64,000 bases of DNA from Arcobacteraceae bacterium (GTDB taxonomy: Bacteria > Campylobacterota > Campylobacteria > Campylobacterales > Arcobacteraceae): positions 186,001 to 250,000 of the forward strand of contig JAQUAG010000002.1 in the NCBI GenBank assembly GCA_028687375.1, in the 5' to 3' direction. The notes below the pieces were generated by a model, which did not search any database, was not told the DNA's origin, and worked only from the letters and a program-made list of their open reading frames with translations. The position numbers and the translations under genes were made by a program. This document shows, piece by piece, positions 28,032 to 37,400 of the stretch (within the stretch, counting starts at the first letter, position 1; every line of letters starts with the position of its first letter).

Positions 28032-29996
28032 ATGGCAAAACAGTCAACAACTTATAATAAAATCACTGCAAAGATTATTTTTTCAATGTTATTTTTCACC
28101 CTATTATCATCGATTATATATAGTCAATATATCAAAGAAGAGGTTATTTTAAATCTTGCAAAAGTTGATGCTAGAAAAACAAGTAAATTAGTTTTTGAGT
28201 CTATGTATTCAGCTATGCAAAAAGGTTGGAATAAAAATGAAATTGCAGAAATCATAGAAAGGCTAAATAAAGTTGATGACAAATTAGAAATATCTGTTTA
28301 TAGAGGAGAAAAAGTTGCTTCCATCTATGGTGATATAGAAAAAGATAAAGAGGTAAGAACTAAAGATGCAAATGTCCAAAGTGCTTTTAGTGGAAAAGAA
28401 ACTCTTGATATAGAAAATGTAGAGATTATCAAATACTATTTTCCAGTTATTGCAAATGACAAATGTAAAGCTTGCCATACAAATGTTCAAGTTGGGGATG
28501 TTTTAGGTGTTATCAATATCAATTATCCTATTACTGACCTCAAAGTTTCCCTTAATGATATTATAAATCTCTTTTTATTTTTTATTATTACCTTTACTTT
28601 TATTATGTTTACACTTCTTTTTATCAACTTTAATAAATACCTTTTAAAACCTATGCAAAATTTTATCAATACGGCAAACCTTATCAAAAAAAGTTCAGAT
28701 ATATCTCAAAGGGTGCAAGTTGACCATAATATCAATGAGATAGAATCTATGCAAGAGATGTTTAATGGAATGCTTGACTCCATCGAATATCAATTTTACA
28801 ACGATGCTTTAACTGGATTAAAAAATAGAAGAGCACTCCTTGAAGATTTAGATAAACATCAAAATATACTTTTTATGATTATAAATATTGATAAATTTCA
28901 ACAAATTAATAATCTTTATGGGTGTGAAATTGGAGATAAAATTTTACTTCAATTTAGAGATAAATTTATAGAGATGCTCCCAAAAACGACCACTTTATAT
29001 AAAATGCATGCAGATGAATTTAGTGTTATTTCCCATGGAAGTGTAGATTTACATGAATTTGAAAATATCGCTTCATTTATCATATCACATCTAGGAAAAT
29101 ATGAATTTGAACTAGATAATGGAGAAAAAGTCTTTATCAATCTTACTATTGGTATCTCACATGGTTCTAGTATGTTGCTACCAAATGCTGACATTGCACT
29201 TAAATTAGCAAAAAAAGATAAAAAACATTTTCTTACTTATAACGATGATATGCTTGCACTCAAAGAGTATGAAAATAGGCTCAACTGGACAAAACGGCTT
29301 ATGAATGCTATAGATGAAGATAGAATAGTACCACTCTTTCAGCCAATCGTGGACTGTGAAACAGATGAGATAGTAAGATATGAAGCACTTATGAGAATAC
29401 AAGAAAGTGCTGATGATTTTATCGTACCTATTCACTTTTTAGATATCTCAAAAGATAATAAGATTTATTTTAAATTGACTCGAATTATGCTTGAAAAAAC
29501 ATTTGCAATCGCAAAAAGAACCGATGCAATTTTTTCAATCAATCTTACAAAAGATGATATGATGAACAATGAAATAGTTAATTTTATTGTAGAGGAATTT
29601 AAAAAAGAGAAGTTTGCTCACAAAATTTCATTTGAGATTTTAGAATCCGAAGGGATAGAAAATTTTGCCCAAATCGAACAATTTATCCTCAAAGTAAAAG
29701 AGTATGGAGCTACGATATCTATTGATGATTTTGGAACTGGATATTCAAATTTTGAGTATCTTATGAAACTCAACTTTGACTATCTTAAAATCGATGCAAG
29801 TATGATAAAAAATATAGATAAAGATTTAAAATCACAACTTGTTACCAAAACTATCGTAGAGTTTTCAAAAAAAATGGGTGTAAAAACAATCGCAGAGTTC
29901 GTTTCAAGTAAAGCGATTTACACTAAAGTACAAGAACTTGGGATTGATTACGCACAAGGATACTATTTAGGTGAACCAACAATATTAAATATTTGA
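28032..29996 (+). CDS. Heme-sensor GGDEF/EAL protein, probable c-di-GMP phosphodiesterase
   Basis: 654 residues: a membrane helix at about 14-30, a periplasmic DUF3365-like domain with one CxxCH (CKACH near residue 153) and GDVLGVINI, a second helix near 178-200, a HAMP-like linker, a GGDEF domain whose active site reads HADEF (degenerate, so probably no cyclase), and an EAL domain. The EAL domain keeps YEALMRI, SINLTKDD, FEILESEG, IDDFGTGYSN and LKID, so hydrolysis of c-di-GMP is plausible, although the late AEgVE motif reads AEFVSS. Heme input would link redox or gas sensing to c-di-GMP. AAGGGA precedes the ATG. Confidence 0.85.
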   Translation: MAKQSTTYNKITAKIIFSMLFFTLLSSIIYSQYIKEEVILNLAKVDARKTSKLVFESMYSAMQKGWNKNEIAEIIERLNKVDDKLEISVYRGEKVASIYGDIEKDKEVRTKDANVQSAFSGKETLDIENVEIIKYYFPVIANDKCKACHTNVQVGDVLGVININYPITDLKVSLNDIINLFLFFIITFTFIMFTLLFINFNKYLLKPMQNFINTANLIKKSSDISQRVQVDHNINEIESMQEMFNGMLDSIEYQFYNDALTGLKNRRALLEDLDKHQNILFMIINIDKFQQINNLYGCEIGDKILLQFRDKFIEMLPKTTTLYKMHADEFSVISHGSVDLHEFENIASFIISHLGKYEFELDNGEKVFINLTIGISHGSSMLLPNADIALKLAKKDKKHFLTYNDDMLALKEYENRLNWTKRLMNAIDEDRIVPLFQPIVDCETDEIVRYEALMRIQESADDFIVPIHFLDISKDNKIYFKLTRIMLEKTFAIAKRTDAIFSINLTKDDMMNNEIVNFIVEEFKKEKFAHKISFEILESEGIENFAQIEQFILKVKEYGATISIDDFGTGYSNFEYLMKLNFDYLKIDASMIKNIDKDLKSQLVTKTIVEFSKKMGVKTIAEFVSSKAIYTKVQELGIDYAQGYYLGEPTILNI

Positions 29997-30032
29997 AGTT
30001 TATAATTACTACATTTTAGCTACAATTAAACT

Positions 30033-30692
30033 ATGGAAAATTTAAATTATTTAGGAAACGAATATCTAGGTGCTGATTTTAGTATCTTATCGATGATTTT
30101 GCTTATTGGTGTTTTAAGCCTTGTTATCACTTTTAGAAAAAAAATATTTTTCTTTATTTATAAAGAAACTGATATGGATCTTTTTTTAAGACAACTTGAT
30201 GAGAAATTAAAAACAACCTATCCAAAACTCAAATTTGATTTTAGATATTTAGATAAGATACAAGATGAACCAAATCCAGATGCAAAAAAATACGCACTTA
30301 TTGATAATATCATCAATCAATACGAAGCTTTAGAATTCACAGCAAAACATTCAAATAAATCGATACCATCAAATATGCTCTGGAGTAGTTATGCTTTTAA
30401 TTCTAAAAATATAAAAAATAAATTGCCAGAAGATTGGTTGCTTAGAAAAAATGCTATTTTTGAACGAGATGAAAAAATTTGTCAAAAATGTTCAAAAAAA
30501 CTTCAACCAAAAGATAGTGATATATTATTTGTCAAACCACTAGAAAAAGGTGGAGATTTTTACTTAGAAAATATGATTTTAGTGTGCAATGATTGTGCTA
30601 AGATTGAAAAATACAAACTTGATAAAACACAATCTGTAAAATTTTTAGAGATAAGAGAAGATTTGTATTCCCTTGTAAAAGACCATTACTAG
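30033..30692 (+). CDS. Membrane-anchored protein with degenerate HNH-like zinc domain
   Basis: 219 residues. One helix near 17-34 anchors the N-terminus. The C-terminal ~80 residues resemble an HNH endonuclease, with CQKC, a PLEKGGDFYLENMILVC segment and CNDC as zinc ligands. The DH of the catalytic motif is replaced by FVK, so nuclease action is doubtful while metal binding is likely. No clear ribosome site is seen. It follows the GGDEF/EAL gene by 36 bases and may share its transcript. Confidence 0.65.
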   Translation: MENLNYLGNEYLGADFSILSMILLIGVLSLVITFRKKIFFFIYKETDMDLFLRQLDEKLKTTYPKLKFDFRYLDKIQDEPNPDAKKYALIDNIINQYEALEFTAKHSNKSIPSNMLWSSYAFNSKNIKNKLPEDWLLRKNAIFERDEKICQKCSKKLQPKDSDILFVKPLEKGGDFYLENMILVCNDCAKIEKYKLDKTQSVKFLEIREDLYSLVKDHY

Positions 30693-30715
30693 AAATTATA
30701 TTTTCGTAAAACTCT

Positions 30716-30740
30716 CCCCTAAACTATTTTAGGGTATAAT
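30716..30740 (+). promoter_or_regulatory. Candidate folD operon promoter overlapping a short hairpin
   Basis: TATAAT at 30735-30740 sits about 45 bases before folD. Directly upstream, CCCTAAA and TTTAGGG pair into a 7-bp stem at 30716-30733, which could end the preceding transcript or be an operator. Confidence 0.5.
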
Positions 30741-30785
30741 CCAAACTTCTTAAATTATCAACATTGAAATAAAAAGGCTTGAATT

Positions 30786-31637
30786 ATGACTATCTTAGAC
30801 GGTAAAAAATTATCAGACAAAATCAGAGAAAATGTAAAAAAAGAGGTTATCGAACTTCAAAAAAATGGAACTACACCAGGACTTGCGGTTGTTTTAGTAG
30901 GAAATGACCCTGCGAGTGCTGCTTATGTAAATATGAAAAGTAAAGCTTGTAAAGAGGCTGGAATCTATAGTATAGCTCATGAGATGCCTGACACTATCTC
31001 ACAAGAAAATATTTTAGAAATCATCAAAATGATGAATCAAAATCAAAATATCGATGGTATTTTAGTACAACTTCCACTGCCAAAACATATCGATACAACT
31101 GCTATCCTTGAAGCAATCGACCCAAATAAAGATGTGGATGGATTTCATCCATACAATGTTGGAAGAGTTGTTGCTGGACTTGATGGATTTATCCCAGCAA
31201 CCCCTTATGGTGTAATGGAACTTTTAAAAGAGTATGAAATCGATCCAAAAGGAAAAAATGTATGTGTAGTAGGAGCTTCAAATATCGTAGGAAAACCTAT
31301 GGCTACACTTCTACTTAATGCAAATGCAACTGTTGATATTTGTCATATCTATACAAAAGACCTTAAAGCTCATACTTTAAATGCTGATATCATTTGTGTT
31401 GGTGTTGGTGTTGTAAACCTTATCAAAGAGGATATGGTAAAAGATGGGGCAATTATCATTGATATCGGTATCAATAGACTTGAAAGTGGGAAACTTGTGG
31501 GAGATGTAGACTTTGAAAAAGTTGCTTCAAAATGCTCATATATCACACCCGTTCCAGGTGGAGTTGGACCTATGACAATAGCAATGCTACTAGAAAATAC
31601 AATCAAATCTGCAAAAAATAGAAAACAAAAGGCTTAA
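30786..31637 (+). CDS. folD: Methylenetetrahydrofolate dehydrogenase/cyclohydrolase
   Basis: 283 residues, the usual length. Signature stretches are AAYVNMKSKACKEAGI with the catalytic Lys, DGILVQLPLPKH, NPNKDVDGFHP-type (DPNKDVDGFHPYN) and the NAD(P)-binding GASNIVGKPMA, ending in TPVPGGVGPMT. Interconverts one-carbon units on tetrahydrofolate in the cytosol. It heads a tight string with lepB, rpiB and two more genes, a familiar order in this phylum. Confidence 0.96.
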   Translation: MTILDGKKLSDKIRENVKKEVIELQKNGTTPGLAVVLVGNDPASAAYVNMKSKACKEAGIYSIAHEMPDTISQENILEIIKMMNQNQNIDGILVQLPLPKHIDTTAILEAIDPNKDVDGFHPYNVGRVVAGLDGFIPATPYGVMELLKEYEIDPKGKNVCVVGASNIVGKPMATLLLNANATVDICHIYTKDLKAHTLNADIICVGVGVVNLIKEDMVKDGAIIIDIGINRLESGKLVGDVDFEKVASKCSYITPVPGGVGPMTIAMLLENTIKSAKNRKQKA

Positions 31638-31640
31638 CTT

Positions 31641-32510
31641 ATGAGTATAGAAACACCCGATTTAGAAACACCAAATTTAGACAATCTAACTGATTTAAAC
31701 AATGCAAATGAAACCCAATCGAAAGGGGCAATACAAAAACTCTATGAATGGAGTGGAAGTTGGACAGGGACTGTTGTTATTGTTTTGAGTATCATCTTTT
31801 TTGCAGCTCAAGCTTTTGTGATTCCTAGTGGAAGTATGAAAAACTCACTTTTAGTTGGTGATATGCTTTTTGTAAAAAAATTTGCTTATGGAATACCAAC
31901 TCCTACAATCCCTTGGATTGAACTTCAAGTATTACCAGATTTTAATAAAAATGGACATCTCATAGAGGGTTCAAAACCACAAAGAGGTGATATTGTAGTA
32001 TTTAGATATCCACATGACCCAAAAGTACACTATGTAAAAAGATGTGTAGCAACAGGTGGAGATATCTTATTTTTAAAAGATAAAGATTTGTATATTGCTC
32101 CAAAAGATGGAAATGAATTTACAAAAGAGCATTTTAAAAACTATGAGCTTATTGATATCAATGGATTATTATTTGTAAAAAATCCATATGAAAAAGAGCA
32201 TCCAGGTATCCATCACGATAAAGAGATTACAAGATACAACAACGACCACACTCAACTTTTTGACTTTGAACCTATTAGAGTTCCAGATGGAGAGTTTTTT
32301 ATGATGGGTGACAATAGAGACCACTCAAATGATAGTAGATTTTGGGGAACTGTTCCATATAAATATATAGTAGGAACACCTTGGTTTATTTACTTTAGTT
32401 GGGATGAAGATAAAAAAATCAGATGGGACAGAGTATTTAAAACTCCATCATCGCTAGAAGATACAAAATACACAAAAGAGACAACAAATCATCAAGAGGG
32501 GATTTACTAA
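31641..32510 (+). CDS. lepB: Signal peptidase I
   Basis: 289 residues. A cytosolic acidic N-terminus of ~45 residues is followed by one membrane helix (about 46-66). The catalytic Ser is in IPSGSMKNSL and the general-base Lys in HYVKRCVATGGD; box E, MGDNRDHSNDSR, is intact. Cleaves Sec and Tat signal peptides on the outer face of the inner membrane. Three bases separate it from folD and its last base is the first of rpiB. Confidence 0.95.
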   Translation: MSIETPDLETPNLDNLTDLNNANETQSKGAIQKLYEWSGSWTGTVVIVLSIIFFAAQAFVIPSGSMKNSLLVGDMLFVKKFAYGIPTPTIPWIELQVLPDFNKNGHLIEGSKPQRGDIVVFRYPHDPKVHYVKRCVATGGDILFLKDKDLYIAPKDGNEFTKEHFKNYELIDINGLLFVKNPYEKEHPGIHHDKEITRYNNDHTQLFDFEPIRVPDGEFFMMGDNRDHSNDSRFWGTVPYKYIVGTPWFIYFSWDEDKKIRWDRVFKTPSSLEDTKYTKETTNHQEGIY

Positions 32511-32965
32511 TGAAATATTATATAGCTGCAGATCACGCTGGGATTGAGATTAAAAAGTTTGTAAAAGAATTATTTGAAAAAAAAGGACATACAGTTGAAG
32601 ATTTAGGACCATATAACACAGATAGAGTTGATTATCCTGATTATGCTTCTAAAGTGTGTGAAGCTGTTTTAAGTGATGAGGGAAGTAAAGGGATTTTGAT
32701 TTGTGGAAGTGGTATTGGGATGTCTATGGCAGCTAATAAATTTGATGGAATTAGAGCAGCCCTTTGTCACAATGAATACTCTGCAAAAATGGCACGAGAA
32801 CACAACGATGCAAATGTACTTTGTATGGGTGAGCGAGTGAGTGGATATGGTATGGTTGAAGCTATTGTTGATGCTTGGGATAGTAACACATTTCAAGGTG
32901 GAAGACATGAAGGAAGAGTTGAAAAAATCAATGCACTTTCTAAAATGGGAAGTTGTAGAGTATAA
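32510..32965 (+). CDS. rpiB: Ribose-5-phosphate isomerase B
   Basis: 151 residues with the LacAB/RpiB sequence AADHAGIEIK at the start, DYPDYA and the active-site loop GSGIGMSMAANK. Interconverts ribose 5-phosphate and ribulose 5-phosphate. TAATG links its stop to the next start, so translation is coupled. The active-site Cys precedes the loop in ILICGSG. Confidence 0.95.
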   Translation: MKYYIAADHAGIEIKKFVKELFEKKGHTVEDLGPYNTDRVDYPDYASKVCEAVLSDEGSKGILICGSGIGMSMAANKFDGIRAALCHNEYSAKMAREHNDANVLCMGERVSGYGMVEAIVDAWDSNTFQGGRHEGRVEKINALSKMGSCRV

Positions 32966-33189
32966 TGGTAAGAAGTACACCACCAAGTGATTGGGTCGCT
33001 TATGTAGTTGTTGGATTAACTGTTGGAGGGATGCTTTTAGGAAAATATCTTATAGGTCGTGGAGATACTCCTATTGGTGAAGTTATCAACGAAGAGATTG
33101 AAGAGGTGAAACATCTAGCTTCTGAAATTGAACATAAGATAGAAGAAGAAATAGAGTTAATCGAAGAAAAAATTGAGAAACTAAAATGA
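32965..33189 (+). CDS. Small membrane protein with acidic coiled-coil tail
   Basis: 74 residues: one helix at 10-30 (AYVVVGLTVGGMLLGKYLIG) and then a Glu/Lys heptad region of about 35 residues that should form a coiled coil in the cytosol. Gene overlaps on both sides (TAATG with rpiB, ATGA with the next gene) show it belongs to the folD-lepB-rpiB transcript. Function unknown. Confidence 0.75.
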   Translation: MVRSTPPSDWVAYVVVGLTVGGMLLGKYLIGRGDTPIGEVINEEIEEVKHLASEIEHKIEEEIELIEEKIEKLK

Positions 33190-34412
33190 TAAACCCAAGA
33201 ATAATAGATAGTATCTTTAGTGCTGCATCTATCCAAAGATGGAACGACTATCCAAGGATGGTTGATCTTGTAGAACTTGACAAACAAGCCCACAAATTTA
33301 TCATCGCTTATTTTATAGCAAAACTTGAAGATGATGTAAACTATACACACTTAATAGAAGCTGGAATTTTTGAGTTTTTACGAAGAGTTGTAGTGACTGA
33401 TATCAGACCTGATGTTTTTAGAAAAGCACTAAAACAAAAAGGGAAAGAGATAAATAAATGGGTGATTGGTAAGTTATCTTCTAGTCTAAAAGATATAGAT
33501 AATGGGGCATTTTTAAAAAAGTTTGAGAGATATTTGGAAGATGAAACACTTTATAAAAAAGAGAGATTTATCCTCAAAGCAGCCTCATATCTCTCGACAA
33601 AATGGGAGTTTGGGATAGTCTACCAAACAAGTCAATTTTTAAATGGTATTGATGAAGTTAAAAAAGATGTTGAAGAGGAGATTGAGGATTATTATGAACT
33701 TATTGGTGTTCGTAAAATTGCTTTAAATAAAAAATTAGCAAAAGTGATTGACCTTAGTGGAAGACTTCGATTTCAAAAACGATGGGCACAAACTCCAAGA
33801 ATCCCTGAAACTTCTGTTTTAGGGCATATGCTTACTGTTGCCATATTCTCTTATTTTTACTCTATCAAAGTAAATGCTTGTGAAAAAAGAGTTGAAAATA
33901 ACTTTTTTACCGCCCTCTTCCATGACCTCCCAGAAGCTCTTACAAGAGATATTATAAGCCCAGTAAAATACAGTGTAGATGAACTTAGTGAACTCATTGC
34001 TGAGTTTGAAATATCAAAAATAGAAGATGATATTTTGCCAAATGTCCCTGAATCTTTACAAAATGAGTTTAGATATATTTTAGGACTTTATGATGGGAAA
34101 AAAGATGAATTTTTAAATAAAATTATCCTCGATGGAAAAGTTGCCATCGTTGACAATCTAGCCCCTTTCAATGAAAATCAATATGAATGTATCGATGGTT
34201 TGGCTCTAAAACAATGTGATAAATTATCAGCTTTTGTGGAAGCTAGCCTCTCTATCTCACACGGTATCAAATCAAAAGAGTTAGTCAATGGGAAAAAACA
34301 AATCTTACAATCACTTCTAAGTGTAGATGGTGTTGATTTTAAAGCAATTGCCCAAGAGATAGATGAAGAATTTGGAACTTCTGGACAACTACAGATGAGG
34401 ATGGAGTTTTAA
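33186..34412 (+). CDS. HD-domain hydrolase (YfbR-like)
   Basis: 408 residues. The central part has TSVLGHMLTVA and FFTALFHDLPEALTRDIISPVK, the H...HD...D metal site of HD phosphohydrolases of the YfbR/HD_3 group, which dephosphorylate deoxynucleotides. An N-terminal section of about 150 residues repeats a weaker similar helical pattern and has no assigned role. The start overlaps the preceding stop as ATGA. It ends the operon. Confidence 0.82.
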   Translation: MINPRIIDSIFSAASIQRWNDYPRMVDLVELDKQAHKFIIAYFIAKLEDDVNYTHLIEAGIFEFLRRVVVTDIRPDVFRKALKQKGKEINKWVIGKLSSSLKDIDNGAFLKKFERYLEDETLYKKERFILKAASYLSTKWEFGIVYQTSQFLNGIDEVKKDVEEEIEDYYELIGVRKIALNKKLAKVIDLSGRLRFQKRWAQTPRIPETSVLGHMLTVAIFSYFYSIKVNACEKRVENNFFTALFHDLPEALTRDIISPVKYSVDELSELIAEFEISKIEDDILPNVPESLQNEFRYILGLYDGKKDEFLNKIILDGKVAIVDNLAPFNENQYECIDGLALKQCDKLSAFVEASLSISHGIKSKELVNGKKQILQSLLSVDGVDFKAIAQEIDEEFGTSGQLQMRMEF

Positions 34413-34432
34413 AAAGGGAGATTTTCCCCTTT
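34413..34432. terminator. Weak hairpin between converging genes
   Basis: AAAGGG pairs with CCCTTT across an 8-base loop in the 32-base gap between the HD protein and the multi-PAS kinase. The stem is short, so it may terminate only partly. Confidence 0.4.
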
Positions 34433-34444
34433 CATTCAAAAGTT

Positions 34445-37400
34445 TTACCCTCTAGGACAAAAAAGTTTTATATTAAAACAAGCACCCATATATTTTTTCT
34501 GCTTGTACTCAAAAACAATATTTGAAACTTCTATTGTTCCATTGTGCATCTCAGTTATTATTTTGTATGCCATAGATAGCCCAAGTCCTGTACCATGAGC
34601 TTGATGTTTTGTAGTGAAGTATGGTTCAAAGATACGATTTATAACCGATAACATAACCCCACCACCATTATCTTTTATAGTTATCTCACAATGATGATCA
34701 ACTATTTTTGCATCTATAAATATATATTTATCTTCGATAGCTTCATTTGCCACTAAAGCATCTTTTGCATTATTGATAATATTGATAAAAGCTTGCATAA
34801 GCTCATTTTCATACCCTTTTAACTCTAAAGTTTCATCAATATTACTAATTACCGTAATATAATTATTTTTTAAACTAGGTCGAACAATCGAAAATGTTTT
34901 TTCAAATACAGAAAAGATATTTATCATATTTTCTGTACTTCCACCTTTTATAAAGTTTCTAAAATCATCTATTGTTCTAGATAAATAATTTGTTTGTGCG
35001 ATGATATTTTCCATATCAGGGAGAATCTCTTCTTGTGTTAAAGTACCAAATTCTTGTTTAAATGCAATACTACTAGCCATAGTGCTTATAACATTTAAAG
35101 GTTGTCTCCATTGATGTGCGATATTGCCTATCATCTCACCCATTGAAGCTAGTTTTGCTTGAGATTCAAAGAGTTTCAAAGAGGAAACATCTTTTGTAAC
35201 TAATAAAACTCTTTTCTTATCAGGTAATAAAGAGAGACTCATATTTACAGTTATAACTTTATTATTATTCACAATGCAACTTTTTTCAACATTTTGTATA
35301 TGCCCATATTTAAGTATATATGCAAAAGCATCTATACTCTTTTGTCTATCTTCAGGAACAGTTAATTCTAAACAAGATTTTGTAAACAACTCTTCTCTTG
35401 TAAAACCTGTTATCTCAAGGTAGGCATTATTAAAGTTTAAAAATTTATAATTTAGGTCTAATATCGCTATACCATCTTTTGAGTAATTAAATATTGTTTC
35501 AAATTCCTCTTTTTGTTTTTCAATTAACTCCCCTTGTACTTTCATCGCTGTTATATCAAAAGCTATACCAATAGCCTCTGTTGAGTTCTTTTTCAAAGAT
35601 GTCATACTAGTTAAAAGAAACAATTGCGTCCCATCTTTTTTAACACATCTAATCTCTCGCGTAAAAACTCCCGTAGTTGTTAGTGCTTTATAACCCTCTT
35701 TCCCATAATTGTTATATTCTGCTTCATCTTGATACATTATTCTGGCTGGTTTAGCTTGAAGTTCCCCTTTCTCATAACCAAGCATTCTTTCAAATGTCTC
35801 ATTTGTCCATTGAAAGTGTCTATCTTTTAAGTGGACAAACCCAGTTGTCTGAACTTTAAAAAGTGCTTCTTGTTCGTTTAAAAGTGTTTTTAATTGCTCT
35901 TCTTTATTTTTTTGTTCCGTTATATCATGAAAAGTAAGATGTAAGATATCGCTATTATCCATATTTATTGTTCGTATACTCACAATAATATCTTTTAATA
36001 CACTATCTTTTGTTTTATGTTTTGTTATGAATCTATCCCAACCTTTTTTAATAATATTTTGTTGAGTTAGTATAGTTTGTTCTTCATCGTGAATAGCATC
36101 AATATCTTTTGGAGTCAAAAGTGAAAATTCCTCTTTTGTGTAACCGTACATCTCATAAGCTTGATGGTTAAATTCAATAAATTTTTGTGTTTTTGGATCT
36201 AATAATGCAATTCCATCAAGTGATTCTTCAAAAAGAGTTTGAAATTTTAATTGAGCTTTTTGTATTTGCACATTCTTTTCTTGAATCATTTTCAATTGTT
36301 TTGATTGTTCTGTTATATCAATCCCAATCGTTACTAAATAATCCATCGTTCCATCTGGATGTTGAACTAATGCATTTGACCACTCAAAAAATCTCTCTTC
36401 TCCACTTTTTGATATCCAACTATTTTGAAAACTTTTTTTAATATTCCCTTTCTTTGCTTCCTCTATAATTCCCACAACTTTATCTTGCATCTGATTTGGT
36501 AGAAATCTCTTCCAAAAATAAGGCTCACTTTTTACCTCATCTTCACTATATCCTACAAAATCTTGCCCAAATTGGTTCAAACGAAACATTACCCCATCTG
36601 CACCAATAACAGCTATAAGGGCATTTGAATTATTGATGATAGTTGAGATAAAATTTTGCTCTTTAAGAATCTCAACTTTTAGTAACTCAGATTCAGTGAT
36701 ATCTCTAACAGATGCATAAATATATGCAATGTCCATTATATAAATTTTCACTACTGTAATAGAAGCATCATACACACTTCCATCTTTTCTTTGATGCTTT
36801 GTTTCAAAACTAATTGGATTGGTTGGTGTATTTCTTACATGTTCTAGTGCTTCCTCTTTTGTATGAGAAATATCCCAATCATAGACGAAAAGATTTTTCA
36901 TCTCATCTATTGTATATCCAAGCATCTCCCCAGCCCTTTTACTACACTCTATAAGACGACCCTCTGTATTCATAATAAACACCCCATCAGAAGCATTTTC
37001 CATTATTGCTTTATAGTGTTGCCTATCTGTTTCTACTTTGATACTTAGTTCTTTGAGTCTATTTTCATTTGCTTTTGCTTGTGAAATATCTTCTATAATC
37101 GAATACAAAATAGTTTTATTAGCTGTTTGAATAGGGGAAGAATGAACTTTTACATCTTTGATAGTGCCATCTTTTAGAGTATGTTTAAACTCAAAATCAT
37201 TGTTAATATTCTTTTTTGCTTCATCCATATGTAAAATTAATTGAGGTTTTAGAGTTTTATTAATATCACTTATATTGAGAAGTTTGAACTCTTCCTTGGT
37301 ATATCCATAAAATAAAGAAGCACTTTTATTTGCATCAACAATATTTCCATTTTCCCAATCGACTAAAAGCATAATTGCATTATGAGATGCAAACATATTT

